Positions 53,099-62,696 are shown, counted from the first letter of the stretch. The stretch: DNA of 64,000 nucleotides from Rhizobiales bacterium SYSU XM002 (GCA_009846685.1 VWVY01000002.1:434001-498000); one strand, 5' to 3'. The notes: generated from the letters alone by a model not told the origin. Translations and numbers: made by a program.

Positions 53099-53488
53099 AT
53101 GGAAATCGTTTTTGAGATTCTCGCCTGGCTCGCGGTGGAAATCATATTCCCGCTGATCGGCGAAGCGCTTGCGGAATGGGGCGCGCATATCGTCGGCCGG
53201 AATGTGAAACGGCGGCCCAACCCTGTGCTTGCGGGTATTGGCAGCTTGCTGCTCGGCCTGTTTTTTGGCGTGCTCAGCCTCTGGTTGATGCCGGAAGCGA
53301 TGCTGAAGGACCGATTCCTGCGCTTCGCTAATTTGATTGGCGCGCCGCTGCTGGTCGGCACGGTGATGGTTCTCTTCGGTCGTTGGCGGACGATCAAGGG
53401 CAAGCGCGATCTTACGATGTCGCGCTTCGCCAATGCCTACCTTCTGGCCTTCGGCATTGCGGTTGTCCGCTTCTTCTGGGCCGCCTGA
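53099..53488 (+). CDS. Small membrane protein, unknown
   Basis: 129 residues from the ATG at 53099, only 35 bp after the rpsI terminator. Three or four hydrophobic segments: the N-terminal 1-20, GIGSLLLGLFFGVLSLWLM, LIGAPLLVGTVMVLF and the C-terminal AYLLAFGIAVVRFFW. I recognise no family. No ribosome site is obvious, so translation may be weak. It converges on the gamma-glutamyltransferase gene. Confidence 0.65.
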   Translation: MEIVFEILAWLAVEIIFPLIGEALAEWGAHIVGRNVKRRPNPVLAGIGSLLLGLFFGVLSLWLMPEAMLKDRFLRFANLIGAPLLVGTVMVLFGRWRTIKGKRDLTMSRFANAYLLAFGIAVVRFFWAA

Positions 53489-53500
53489 GCGGCCGGATTT

Positions 53501-55081
53501 CTAGACCTCGTCCTCGCCTACGGCTTCGCTCCACGGGTGATCCATGTCGGTCATGCCGCAGTTCATCCCGTTCTTGCGCGAGATCGCGCTGGCGATGGTG
53601 AACGGGTAGGGCGAAGGGTTCGGCAGGGCTTCCGCCGTCTTGTATTTCCCGGCGATTGCGGCTTTCACCGCCTCGGCGAGGCGCATATCGACGACGATGC
53701 TCGCGCCGGCGGAATGATCGAGGCGCGGCGCCATGAAGGCCCGTTCGAGATCGAGCCCGCGATCATTCATGAGTGCGAGGATCTGGAACACCGCCGGGAT
53801 GATCTTGCGTCCGCCCGCACCGCCGATCGCGACCGTTTCGCCGCCCCCCGTCATGATCGCCGGGCAGAAGTTCCCGAGCGTGCGCACGCCCGGCGCGATG
53901 TGGTTGGGCGAGGAGGGGCGCGGATCGAACCAGTTCATGCCGTTGTTCATCGCCATGCCGGTCGTGGGCGAGACATAGCGCGCGCCAAAGATCGAGAGCA
54001 GCGTCTGCGTCAGCGTGATTGCCATGCCGTTCCGATCGACAACCGAGAAATGCGTCGTCGAGGTCGGCGCTCGATGCTCGCCGCCGTGGCCCATTTTCGT
54101 GAAGCGGTGCTTCCAGGCAGCGTCGAGTGCATCCACATAGCCAAGAAACAGCTCGGCATCGTCAATCGGCGCGTTTGCCGGAAGCTGCGAATAGGCGACT
54201 GCGAGCGTCGGCCCGCCATTGAGTTCGGGGATGACGTGGATCTCTCGACCGCGATAGGGGATCGTTTGGGGCTTCACGCGGCGGACGGTGTAGTCCGCAA
54301 GGTCCTCGCGCGAGAGATAGCCGCCGTCGCGGCCGATGTCGGCGACAAGCGCCGCACCGATCTCGCCGCGATAGAGCGGTTCAGTGCCCTCTGCCGCCAA
54401 AGCGGCAAGCGTTTCCGCAAGCTTCGGGTTCGGCAGGCGAGCGAGGCGGCCGGTGTTGTGCAGTGGTTGCACCGGCGGCACGCGCGCCGGCAGGAACCAG
54501 CCTTGTGAACCCGGATCGGCGAGGAGATCGGCAAAGGCGCCGGCGATGCAGACGGTCGCATACCAATCGACGTAGAGTCCGTCACGGGCGAGCGCGACAG
54601 CAGGCGTCACGAGGTCTTTCCACGGCATCCGGCCATAGGCCTTGTGGAGGGCCGCAAGGCCCGCCGGCTGCGAGGGCGTGACAACCGCGCACGCGCCCTT
54701 GATGTTGCGGTCACCCTTGACGGACGGCCAGCCGAACATTTCCGAAGCAGCACCCTCGACCAGCGGAAAATCGGCCGGATCGATCGCCTTGGGCGAGACG
54801 CCGCCGAAATCGAACGCGTCAATCGCCGCGCCATCGCCGGGGCTGACGAGCGCGAGGCCAACGCCGCCGACACCGCTCATCCACGGCTCCATCACGCCCA
54901 TCGCGAAGCCGGTCGCGACGGCGGCATCGACCGCATTGCCTCCCGCTTTAAGGATTTCCGCACCGATTGTTGCAGCCACGCGGTTCTGGGAGACAACGAT
55001 GCCGCCTTTCGAATGGTAGGCCGGCTTGGTGACGGACCGTCGGCGGGAGAGGCTCGGCGAGTGGACGATGGCGCGGGTCAT
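53501..55081 (-). CDS. Gamma-glutamyltransferase family protein
   Basis: 526 residues. An Ntn-hydrolase precursor: AGGNAVDAAVATGFAMGVMEP near the start, then the autocleavage nucleophile Thr in STTHFSVVDRNGMAITLT, and FDPRPSSPNHIAPGVRT later. It lacks a signal peptide. True GGTs transfer or hydrolyse the gamma-glutamyl group of glutathione, but many relatives are acylases, and the substrate here is uncertain. Confidence 0.88.
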   Translation of the reverse strand: MTRAIVHSPSLSRRRSVTKPAYHSKGGIVVSQNRVAATIGAEILKAGGNAVDAAVATGFAMGVMEPWMSGVGGVGLALVSPGDGAAIDAFDFGGVSPKAIDPADFPLVEGAASEMFGWPSVKGDRNIKGACAVVTPSQPAGLAALHKAYGRMPWKDLVTPAVALARDGLYVDWYATVCIAGAFADLLADPGSQGWFLPARVPPVQPLHNTGRLARLPNPKLAETLAALAAEGTEPLYRGEIGAALVADIGRDGGYLSREDLADYTVRRVKPQTIPYRGREIHVIPELNGGPTLAVAYSQLPANAPIDDAELFLGYVDALDAAWKHRFTKMGHGGEHRAPTSTTHFSVVDRNGMAITLTQTLLSIFGARYVSPTTGMAMNNGMNWFDPRPSSPNHIAPGVRTLGNFCPAIMTGGGETVAIGGAGGRKIIPAVFQILALMNDRGLDLERAFMAPRLDHSAGASIVVDMRLAEAVKAAIAGKYKTAEALPNPSPYPFTIASAISRKNGMNCGMTDMDHPWSEAVGEDEV

Positions 55082-55272
55082 GGCGGTTCCGGAGGGGGAG
55101 GGGATCGGCTGCGACTATGCGGCGCACCGTCGAGCAAATCCAATAGAAGTTCGGCAAGGGATCGTTGCCCAAGTGCGAAGGCGGCGGCACGGCGACGGCC
55201 GTCTGTCGAAGTCTTCTGCTTGCCAGCCACCCCGCACCGGCGTTATGCGGAGGCATTACTGCGGAGCCCTCC

Positions 55273-55560
55273 ATGCGCGTCCTCTTTCTCGGCATCACCT
55301 TCGCGTTCGTGCTCCTGCCGACGCTGCTGATCCTGTTCGCGCCGCAGAAGCCGATCCGCGCGCGCGTTTTCTGGGGACTTGGTGCCTTTCTCTCCCCGAT
55401 CGTGACGTTTGCTGCCGTGCGGATGATCCCTATTCTCTCCAACAATACGCCCGACGCCGCACAGTGGGAGCGCTTCTTCGGGATCGTGGTATCCGGCGGT
55501 GGCTTTATCCTGCCGTGGATTCTCTTTGCACTGTTCCTGCACCGGACCGGCGCGCGCTAG
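55273..55560 (+). CDS. Small membrane protein, unknown
   Basis: 95 residues from the ATG at 55273 with GGAG six bases upstream. Three membrane segments: MRVLFLGITFAFVLLPTLLI, VFWGLGAFLSPIVTFAAV and GGGFILPWILFALFL. I recognise no family. It is divergent from the gamma-glutamyltransferase gene, with 191 bp between starts. Confidence 0.6.
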   Translation: MRVLFLGITFAFVLLPTLLILFAPQKPIRARVFWGLGAFLSPIVTFAAVRMIPILSNNTPDAAQWERFFGIVVSGGGFILPWILFALFLHRTGAR

Positions 55561-55721
55561 AGCGCACGCAAAAACCCTTGCCATTTTGGAGGGAACAGGT
55601 CATTTAGGGCGCGCGCAGACCCGTGCCGGGTTGGCGATTGTGGAATTGGACCGATGAAGCCCTCTCTGGCGAGCATCAAGTCGGCGAATGGCATGCCGGC
55701 AATCTGGCGACGACGAGGCTG

Positions 55722-55740
55722 AGGGGCATCCCCCTTTTTT
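55722..55740 (+). terminator. Small terminator-like hairpin upstream of argC
   Basis: AGGGG (55722-55726), CATC loop, CCCCT (55731-55735), continuing into six Ts. It lies in the 277-bp gap between the small membrane protein gene and argC, about 100 bp before the argC start. It may end the upstream transcript or attenuate argC. Confidence 0.5.
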
Positions 55741-55837
55741 GCCTGCTTTTTCGCTGTTCCCTTTCCACCGCGACACTTTCCAGCGCTCGACCTTTAGTAC
55801 ACGCTGATCCTGCTCGCCCTCGCACGGGAGTGCTTCC

Positions 55838-56803
55838 ATGACCACGAATACCGCCGCGCCGAAGCTCAAGGGCGCCAAACCCACCGTTTTCATTGATGGC
55901 GAGGCCGGGACGACCGGCCTCCAGATCCGCGATCTGCTGGCGAACGAGAAGGGCATCGAGGTGCGCTCGATCGCGCCGGAAGCGCGTAAGGACGTCGCTG
56001 CCAAGGCGGCACTGATGGCGGCTGTCGACGTCGTGATCCTCTGTCTGCCGGACGATGCTGCGAAGGAAACTGTGGCTCTCGGTGACACGCTTGGCGCCGA
56101 CCGGCCACGCTTCATCGATGCCTCGACCGCGCATCGGGTCGCGCCGGGCTGGGTCTATGGCTTCCCGGAACTGACCAAAGACCATGCGGGCAAAGTCGCC
56201 GCTGCGATGAATGTCGCCAATCCGGGCTGCTACCCGACCGGCGGCGTGGCGCTTCTCCGGCCACTCGTCGATGCCGGGATCATCGCCACGGATTACCCTG
56301 TCACCGTCAATGCCGTTTCCGGCTATTCGGGCGGTGGCAAGTCGATGATTGCCGAGCACGAGAGCGGCAACGCGCCTGACTTCGAGATGTACGGCCTCGC
56401 GCTCACCCACAAGCATCTGCCCGAACTGACCGCTTATTCGAACCTTGGCCGCGAACCGATCTTCGTGCCCTCGGTGGGCCATTTCCGGCAGGGGATGCTG
56501 GTCTCGGTGCCACTCCATCTCGATACGCTGAAGGCAGGCACCCGGATCGAGGATCTGCAGGTCTGCCTCGCGGCGCGTTATGCGGGCTGCGCGTTCGTGC
56601 GGGTGGCTGATGCAGCCGAGATCGCAGGACTCAAGGGGAAGATCGAACCGCAGGCGCTCAATGGCACCAACAAGCTCGAACTTTTCGTGTTCGGGAACGC
56701 CGCCAAGGGCAAGGCGGTGCTGGTCGCGAGGCTCGACAACCTCGGCAAGGGGGCATCCGGCGCGGCGGTGCAGAACCTCAAGCTGATGCTTGGTTTGGGC
56801 TGA
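55838..56803 (+). CDS. argC: N-acetyl-gamma-glutamyl-phosphate reductase, type 2
   Basis: 321 residues, the short type 2 form. NADP fold: [20 protein letters not shown]. The catalytic Cys is in [19 protein letters not shown], with the active-site His region THKHLPEL further on. It performs the third step of arginine synthesis, reducing N-acetylglutamyl phosphate to the semialdehyde. The place after rplM-rpsI is the usual one in Rhizobiales. Confidence 0.96.
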   Translation: MTTNTAAPKLKGAKPTVFIDGEAGTTGLQIRDLLANEKGIEVRSIAPEARKDVAAKAALMAAVDVVILCLPDDAAKETVALGDTLGADRPRFIDASTAHRVAPGWVYGFPELTKDHAGKVAAAMNVANPGCYPTGGVALLRPLVDAGIIATDYPVTVNAVSGYSGGGKSMIAEHESGNAPDFEMYGLALTHKHLPELTAYSNLGREPIFVPSVGHFRQGMLVSVPLHLDTLKAGTRIEDLQVCLAARYAGCAFVRVADAAEIAGLKGKIEPQALNGTNKLELFVFGNAAKGKAVLVARLDNLGKGASGAAVQNLKLMLGLG

Positions 56804-56850
56804 ATCGGATTGTCATCCCACACTGTCAGACGATTCAGATGATTCATGAA

Positions 56851-56875
56851 AAAGGCGGGTGTTGAACCCGCCTTT
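56851..56875. terminator. Bidirectional terminator between argC and the FAH-family gene
   Basis: AAAGGCGGGT (56851-56860) and ACCCGCCTTT (56866-56875) form a perfect 10-bp stem with a 5-nt loop. A- and T-rich flanks on both sides serve both convergent genes. Confidence 0.85.
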
Positions 56876-56912
56876 CAACGTCTTCAAGGGATACGCGAGC
56901 GCGCGTGCCGGA

Positions 56913-57761
56913 TCACGCGTGCCAGGCGTTGAAGAGCTGCTTCTGCTCGCCGAGGCCGTCGATCCCGAGGCGGACGATATCGCCCGGCTTGAGGTAAACC
57001 GGCGGCTTCATGCCCATGCCGACGCCGGGGGGCGTACCGGTGGTGATGACGTCGCCCGGCTCCAGCAGCAGGAAGCGCGAGATGTAGGAAACGAGGAAGC
57101 TGACGCCGAAGATCATCGTCGCGGTCGAGCCGGTCTGCATTCGCTTGCCGTTGACGTCGAGCCACATACCAAGCTTCTGGACGTCGGCGATCTCGTCCGG
57201 CGTCACGAGCCAGGGGCCGAGTGGGCCGAAGGTCGGGCAGCCCTTGCCCTTCATCCACTGGCCGGTGCCTTCGGTCTGGTACGCGCGCTCCGACACGTCA
57301 TTGCAGACGCAGAAGCCGGCGACCACCTTCATGGCGTCCTTTTCCTCAACGTAGGAGCAGCGTTCGCCGATGACGATGGCGAGCTCGACCTCCCAGTCGG
57401 TTTTCTGCGAGCCGCGCGGAATCGTCACGTCGTCGTTCGGACCGACGATGCAGGAGGGGGCCTTGTTGAAAAGGATCGGCTCCTTCGGAATCGCCGCGCC
57501 GGTCTCGGCGGCATGGTCGGCGTAGTTGAGGCCGACGGCGATGAAATTGCCGACCTTGCCAACGCAGGAGCCGATGCGCGGTCTGCCCCGGACCAGTGGC
57601 AGTTTTTCCGGCTTGAGCTTCGCCAGCTTCATCAGCGATTTTCGGGACAACGTCGCCCCCGCGATGTCGGGAACGACCTCCGAAAGGTCGCGAATCTTGC
57701 CCTGGCTATCGACGAGCCCCGGCTTTTCCTTGCCCGGTTGCCCATATCGAACGAGTTTCAT
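56913..57761 (-). CDS. Fumarylacetoacetate hydrolase family protein
   Basis: 282 residues from MKLVRYGQPGKEKPGLVD (ATG at 57761, GAGGG upstream). The longer frame to 57920 is non-coding in character. FAH-fold motifs: VGLNYADHAAE, the metal-binding acidic set in DWEVELAIVIGE, CNDVSERAYQ and VITTGTPPGVGMG. Such enzymes cleave or hydrate beta-diketo and 2-hydroxy-dienoate acids in aromatic catabolism. No companion catabolic genes are adjacent. Confidence 0.9.
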   Translation of the reverse strand: MKLVRYGQPGKEKPGLVDSQGKIRDLSEVVPDIAGATLSRKSLMKLAKLKPEKLPLVRGRPRIGSCVGKVGNFIAVGLNYADHAAETGAAIPKEPILFNKAPSCIVGPNDDVTIPRGSQKTDWEVELAIVIGERCSYVEEKDAMKVVAGFCVCNDVSERAYQTEGTGQWMKGKGCPTFGPLGPWLVTPDEIADVQKLGMWLDVNGKRMQTGSTATMIFGVSFLVSYISRFLLLEPGDVITTGTPPGVGMGMKPPVYLKPGDIVRLGIDGLGEQKQLFNAWHA

Positions 57762-58221
57762 TGAATAAGCCCTCAGCCCTTGGTCGGATTTTTTATGGCG
57801 CCATACAACGCCCGAACGCCCGCGATTGCAACATTGATTCCCTGCGCCGCAATCGCATCGGCGGTGGTGAGCGCGAAGCTGGTGCCAGCATGTGGTTATT
57901 TTGTTGTTAATTCGCAACACAGCCTAGCAAATATGCATTCTGCCTTTTTGGGCGCGCTGAGCACACCGGATGCAACCGTCACGGCAAACTGGCGGAGAAC
58001 CCGGTAAAGTTTATGCCTGAACTGTTCTTTTCGGCCGAAGTCCGGGTTCCATCAAAAAAAACGCCGGAAATTTGCCAGTTCACAGCCCGCGAACGTCTTT
58101 CCGCGTGGTGCGCTGCAAGAAAACGATCCGGTTGCGCGCCCAACCCGTCTCTGCAAAATGGCTGGAAAGGGGAGAGATGACGGCTGAAGCAAGGCGTCAT
58201 CGAAAGAACAAGGGGTCTTCA
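57762..58221. other. 460-bp gene-free divergent region with AT-rich island
   Basis: No gene found. The part around 57885-57945 is clearly AT-richer than its surroundings and contains TGTTG-N8-CAACA (57902-57906, 57915-57919), a possible operator. Promoters for the FAH-family gene (minus) and the porin (plus) must lie here. The start-proximal AAGGGG at 58210 sets the porin start. Confidence 0.55.
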
Positions 58222-59511
58222 ATGAAGGGTATGGTCAAGGTCGCGCTGGCTGCATCGACGTCGATCGTCGCGCTCGCGGGCATGGTTGGCGGTGCGAACG
58301 CCAGCGGGTTCATCAACTCGTCGCAAAGCTCGGTTTTCAACGGCATGGCCTATGCTGGTGCCGCCGCGCCGGGCTCGACCTCGGCGGCGACCATGTTCAT
58401 GAACCCCGCGACGATGACGAGCTTCAAGCGGATCACCTTCGACACCAACTACACCTTCGGCGTTCCGACGACGAAGATCACCGGTACCTATACCGGCGCT
58501 TCCCCGCTCAACGGCCTGCTGAATGCGCGCCCGCTCTCGGGCGATGTCGGTCTCGATTACTTCGTGCCGGCCACCTATTTCATCTATCCGTTCAATGATC
58601 GCCTGTTCTTCGGTGTGTCGCTGAACACCACCTACGGCAACTCGACCAAGGCCGATCCGCTCTCGCGCACCAGCTTCCTCGCCTCGACGACGAAGCTGCG
58701 GATCACGACGCTGACCCCGTCGGTCGCCTACAAGCTCAATGACATGTGGTCGTTCGGTGTCGGCCTGCAGATCCAGTACGCCAGCGCTCGTCAGGTTGTT
58801 CCGTTGCCGCCGGCCGGTGCCGCTGGCGCGGGTATCACGCAGGCGGATGGCTGGGGCGTCGGCTTTACGGCTGGCCTGACCTTCACGCCGACCAAGACGA
58901 CCCAGATCGGTCTCGGCTGGCGTTCGTTCGTCGATCATACAATTGAAGGCACCAGCCAGTTCGGCGCCGCGACTGCGAATTCGAAGGGTACGCTCAACCT
59001 GCCGAACCGCGTCAACCTCTCGCTGCGCCAGACCTTCCATCCGAAGTTCGACCTCCTCGCCTCGGTCGAGTGGCAGAACTGGGGTCGTATCGGCCATGCC
59101 GCGCTTACGAATCCGGCGAATGCCGCCCTTTCCGTGCTGCCCTTCGGTTATTCTGACGGCTGGTTCTTCTCGCTCGGCGGCGAATACCGCTACAATGACA
59201 AACTGACCCTTCGCGCCGGTATCGGCTACGAAGTCTCGGCCGTGACGAACAACGTCCGCCGCGCTTCGCTGCCGGACAACGATCGCCTCTGGCTCTCGAC
59301 CGGCTTCACCTACGAGGTGTCGGATCGCTTCTCGGTCAACGCGTCCTATTCCTACCTGCACATCAAGAAGGCGCCGATCACGCAGACGCTGGCTGCCGGC
59401 TCGGTGTTCGTCGGCGAGTCGAAGGCCGACGCCCACCTCATCTCCCTCGGCTTGACGTCGCGCTGGGGCGCGCCGCCGAAGCGCGAGGATGTGCTGGTCA
59501 AGAAGTTCTGA
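58222..59511 (+). CDS. OmpP1/FadL family outer-membrane transporter
   Basis: 429 residues from the ATG at 58222, which has AAGGGG six bases upstream. The signal peptide ends near GGANA. The mature protein is rich in alternating strand patterns, with the FadL-type N-terminal region (AATMFMNPATMTSFKR, the family's NPAxMx motif) and many short aromatic-girdled strands. FadL proteins carry hydrophobic compounds such as long-chain fatty acids or aromatics through the outer membrane. The gene is monocistronic with a strong terminator. Confidence 0.88.
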   Translation: MKGMVKVALAASTSIVALAGMVGGANASGFINSSQSSVFNGMAYAGAAAPGSTSAATMFMNPATMTSFKRITFDTNYTFGVPTTKITGTYTGASPLNGLLNARPLSGDVGLDYFVPATYFIYPFNDRLFFGVSLNTTYGNSTKADPLSRTSFLASTTKLRITTLTPSVAYKLNDMWSFGVGLQIQYASARQVVPLPPAGAAGAGITQADGWGVGFTAGLTFTPTKTTQIGLGWRSFVDHTIEGTSQFGAATANSKGTLNLPNRVNLSLRQTFHPKFDLLASVEWQNWGRIGHAALTNPANAALSVLPFGYSDGWFFSLGGEYRYNDKLTLRAGIGYEVSAVTNNVRRASLPDNDRLWLSTGFTYEVSDRFSVNASYSYLHIKKAPITQTLAAGSVFVGESKADAHLISLGLTSRWGAPPKREDVLVKKF

Positions 59512-59554
59512 TCGCTCCAACGAGCATCGAGCAATACAGCCGCAGGGGGGCTGA

Positions 59555-59581
59555 GGGGCCGGGAAAACCGGCCCCTTTTTT
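59555..59581 (+). terminator. Intrinsic terminator of the OmpP1/FadL gene
   Basis: GGGGCCGG (59555-59562), GAAAA loop, CCGGCCCC (59568-59575), then six Ts. It is a strong rho-independent terminator. Confidence 0.92.
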
Positions 59582-59672
59582 GGGCTGTGTTTTTCGAAGG
59601 GGAAATACAACCGCTGCCCGTCGTCTCCTGGGTGGGGGACGGAAATGTCGGTGGTTCGATGCGCTGTGTGCG

Positions 59673-61919
59673 TCAGGCCTTGATCCTGACGTAGGTGCCC
59701 GGCGCATCACACAGCGGCTTCAGCTTGCCGCCGCCGGGCTCGCGGGCGCGGACCTTCTTGTCGCCGGCCGAGACCCATTCGAGCCAATGGGGCCACCAGG
59801 TGCCCGGATGCTCGACGGCCTTGCCGACCCAGTCCTCGAAGCTGCCCTTCACCGGGCCGCCGGTCCAGTATTGGTATTTCGGCTTGGAGACCGGGTTGAT
59901 GACGCCCGCGATATGCCCCGAACCTGCCATTACGTAGGTGACCGGCCCGCCGAAGAACCCCGAACCGACGAAGACTGATTTCGCCGGCGCGATATGGTCT
60001 TCCTTGGCGGCGAGATTGTAGATCGGGATCGTCACCCTCGACAGATCGAGCGTGCGGTTGCCGACCACCATCTTCTTCTTGGTGAGATTGTTGTTGAGAT
60101 AGCAATTGCGCAGGTAGAAGCTGTGGTTCGCTTCCGCCATCCGGGTTGAATCCGAGTTCCAGAACAGCAGATCGAACGGCGGAGGCTGCTTCCCCTTGAG
60201 GTAGTTGTTGACCATATACGACCAGATGAGATCGTTCGGCCGCAGCATGTTGAACGCGCCGGCCATTTTCCCGCCGGCGAGATAGCCGGTCTTGGTCATC
60301 ATCTCCTCGACCGAGCGGATCTGGTTCTCGTCGACGAAGGCGAGCAGTTCCCCGGCGAAGGTGAAATCGACCTGCGTCGTGAAGAAGGTCGCCGACTTGA
60401 TGCGCTCCGGCCGCTTGCCCTGCGCGATATAGGCGAGCGTCACCGCAAGCAGCGTTCCGCCGACGCAATAGCCGATCGTGTTGACCGATTTCTCGCCCGT
60501 CGCGGTTTCGATCTGCTCGATCGCCTCCAGCACGCCCTTCTTCATATAGGCTTCAAAATCCGCGTTGCGGTGCCGGGTGTCGGGGTTGACCCAGGAAATG
60601 ACGAACACCGTCAATCCCTGGCTCACAGCCCAGCGGATGAAGCTCTTCTCGGCGTTGAGATCGAGAATGTAGAACTTGTTGATCCACGGCGGCACGATCA
60701 GCAGTGGCGTCTTGAAGACATCGGGAGTTGTGGGCGTGTACTGGATCAGCTCGATGAGCTCGTTGCGGTAAACGACCTTGCCGGGTGTGGTGGCGAGATT
60801 GACGCCGACCTCGAACTTCGAGCCGTCCGTTTGCCGGATTTTCAGCTCTCCCTTGCCGGCATCGATGTCCTCGGCAAGCATTTTCATGCCGCGCGCGATG
60901 TTCTCGCCCTTCTCTTCCAGCGTCAGGCGCAGGAGTTCGGGATTGGTCATCACGAAATTCGAGGGCGAGAGCGCGGAGGCGAACTGGCGGATGTAGAAAT
61001 TCGCCTTGCGCCGGGTGTGTTCGTCGAGTGTTTCGGCCTTGTCGACGAGTCCCTGCGCCCAGTTCGAGCCGAGGAAATAGGCCTGCTTGAGAAAGTCGAA
61101 ATAGGGGTTTTCATTCCACTCGGGATCGGCGAAACGCGCATCCTTCTGCGGCATCGCGGCGACCGGTTCGACCTTCTCGCCGGTCGCCTTCTTCAGTGAA
61201 GCATCCCAGAGCGAGATCATGTCCATCGACAGGCTCTTCTGCGCTTCAACGAGGCGGCTCGGATCCCTCATCCAGTATTCCATGACGGCGCCGAGCGTCT
61301 TGGCGATCTCGGCGCTCTCTTCCGGCATATTCTTGGATTTGTCATCGCTCTCGAGCCCACGCAGCAGCGCGACGCCGGCCTTGCCGGTCTCGGAGAGGAT
61401 ATCGGTCGAGACCGCCGTCAGCTTTTCGACGTCGAGCGGTAGGGGGATCGCCGGCTCGACCGGGGGCGACGCAACCAGCAGCTCTGGCCGGGCGGCGGGC
61501 GGTTCCGGACGGATTGGCGTTTCGGCCTTGGGCAGGGTGGCGACGGGCGGCGCGGCTGGTGCAGCCCTGACGGCTTTTGCCCGCCGTGCCTTTGCTTTGG
61601 GCGCCGCTGCAGGCCTTGGCGCTGAAACTGATTTCACGGGTTCAGCGGCTTCAGCTGCCGAAGACTTGGGTGCTGAAGCAGACTTGGGCGCAGGCGACGA
61701 CTTCGGTGCTGATGCGGCTTTGGCGATCGGCGGCGCGACCGGTTCGGCCGCGCGCTTGCCCTTTGTCCGGGCGGGCGTTGCCGCCACCGACGCTGCTGCA
61801 GTTGCGGACGTCGCCTTCGCCGCGGCCTTTGCGGTGTTCTTCGGTGCCGCCGGGGCAGGCCCTGCCGCCTTGGCTTTCGCCTCGGCCTTTTTCGATCCGG
61901 CTTTTTTGCCCTTGCTCAT
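59673..61919 (-). CDS. phaC: Class I poly(3-hydroxyalkanoate) synthase with long N-terminal extension
   Basis: 748 residues from MSKGKKAGSKKAEAK (ATG at 61919); an ATG at 61946 adds nine residues. The synthase core has the lipase-like box GYCVGG (nucleophile Cys485), the Asp in KEDHIAP and the His in GSGHIAGV, with class I hallmarks (WWPHWLEWV at the end). It polymerises 3-hydroxyacyl-CoA into storage granules. The first ~165 residues are an extension not found in typical 580-600-residue class I enzymes, made of Lys, Ala, Pro and Ser with repeated APKS blocks, resembling histone-H1-like tails. No phaAB or phasin gene is adjacent. Confidence 0.93.
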   Translation of the reverse strand: MSKGKKAGSKKAEAKAKAAGPAPAAPKNTAKAAAKATSATAAASVAATPARTKGKRAAEPVAPPIAKAASAPKSSPAPKSASAPKSSAAEAAEPVKSVSAPRPAAAPKAKARRAKAVRAAPAAPPVATLPKAETPIRPEPPAARPELLVASPPVEPAIPLPLDVEKLTAVSTDILSETGKAGVALLRGLESDDKSKNMPEESAEIAKTLGAVMEYWMRDPSRLVEAQKSLSMDMISLWDASLKKATGEKVEPVAAMPQKDARFADPEWNENPYFDFLKQAYFLGSNWAQGLVDKAETLDEHTRRKANFYIRQFASALSPSNFVMTNPELLRLTLEEKGENIARGMKMLAEDIDAGKGELKIRQTDGSKFEVGVNLATTPGKVVYRNELIELIQYTPTTPDVFKTPLLIVPPWINKFYILDLNAEKSFIRWAVSQGLTVFVISWVNPDTRHRNADFEAYMKKGVLEAIEQIETATGEKSVNTIGYCVGGTLLAVTLAYIAQGKRPERIKSATFFTTQVDFTFAGELLAFVDENQIRSVEEMMTKTGYLAGGKMAGAFNMLRPNDLIWSYMVNNYLKGKQPPPFDLLFWNSDSTRMAEANHSFYLRNCYLNNNLTKKKMVVGNRTLDLSRVTIPIYNLAAKEDHIAPAKSVFVGSGFFGGPVTYVMAGSGHIAGVINPVSKPKYQYWTGGPVKGSFEDWVGKAVEHPGTWWPHWLEWVSAGDKKVRAREPGGGKLKPLCDAPGTYVRIKA

Positions 61920-62136
61920 GTCCGCCCGCGTCGCCGCGCTCCCCATTCCATCCAGTGGTTGTGTCCCACCGTGTTCTCTAGATTAGCCACGGATGTTGGT
62001 TCGAGACCAGCGCGACTTTCGCAGAGCCTTCATGCACGGCGCGCGCCCTCGCTTGCAGCAGCGATTTTTTGCCGCATTAGCAAAGGATAAAGGCAAATAA
62101 CGTCACTCTGGTGACCCAACCTCAATGAGGATTTCG

Positions 62137-62544
62137 ATGCTGCACGGTTCGCCGTTTCGCTGTCTCTGCGTGATTCAGGCCGCCCTTCTGACGGCGACGC
62201 TTGGTGCCTGCGCGACAGATGGAGCGGGAACGGGCACTGGTTCTGGTCAGGGACCGACGGCGCCGCGGTCAATCGGTGTCGTGACGACCATCCAGCCGGT
62301 GCCGGAGTTCGTTTCCGCTTCACGCCCCGCCGCAGCTCCGGAATATATCCCCGTCGGCGTGACGCCACCAGCACGCGGCACCGACAAGCGCAGCGCCGAG
62401 GATGTGAAGAAGCTTGAGGCGGATCTCGATGCGCAACGTAGTCGCAGCCGCGCCTATGCCGGACGGCCGACGCCGAAATCGAGTTACGACGGAAAACTAC
62501 CGCCCCGACCGGCCCGGCCCCCGAAGGAGCCGGCGGCGGAATAG
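62137..62544 (+). CDS. Small lipoprotein, unknown
   Basis: 135 residues from the ATG at 62137; the GAGG that would serve it lies just upstream, within a slightly longer frame starting at 62125. Lipobox TATLGAC near residue 26. The mature part is low-complexity (Gly/Thr, then Pro-rich) and ends in a basic-acidic region with RPARPPKEPAAE. I recognise no family. It is probably an outer-membrane-anchored protein, and it is divergent from phaC. Confidence 0.65.
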   Translation: MLHGSPFRCLCVIQAALLTATLGACATDGAGTGTGSGQGPTAPRSIGVVTTIQPVPEFVSASRPAAAPEYIPVGVTPPARGTDKRSAEDVKKLEADLDAQRSRSRAYAGRPTPKSSYDGKLPPRPARPPKEPAAE

Positions 62545-62599
62545 CCCCGACAAAGGGAGGCGCGCATCCTTCCGCGATTCATGCTAGACTTTATTGTGC

Positions 62600-62659
62600 G
62601 GCCTGTGTCATCCGCGTGAGGCCGGTTCCCCGACCGGTAGGGGCAAACCCAGACGACAC
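62600..62659 (+). promoter_or_regulatory. Structured leader upstream of the aminotransferase gene
   Basis: In the 152-bp gap before the ATG at 62697, several nested pairings occur. GTGTC (62605-62609) pairs with GACAC (62655-62659). CCGGT (62622-62626) pairs with ACCGG (62633-62637). CCCC in that loop (62628-62631) can pair with GGGG (62640-62643), giving a pseudoknot. A possible -10 (TAGACT, 62585-62590) precedes it. This could be a riboswitch-like leader. I cannot match it to a named class. Confidence 0.4.
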
Positions 62660-62696
62660 GACAACCCTGAACCCAACAAACCTGAAAGCCAGAAAG

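Noticed and set aside
58219-59610. 463-codon frame antisense to the OmpP1/FadL gene
   Set aside because: The translation is low-complexity Arg/Gly/Glu. The plus-strand gene has a signal peptide and a terminator.
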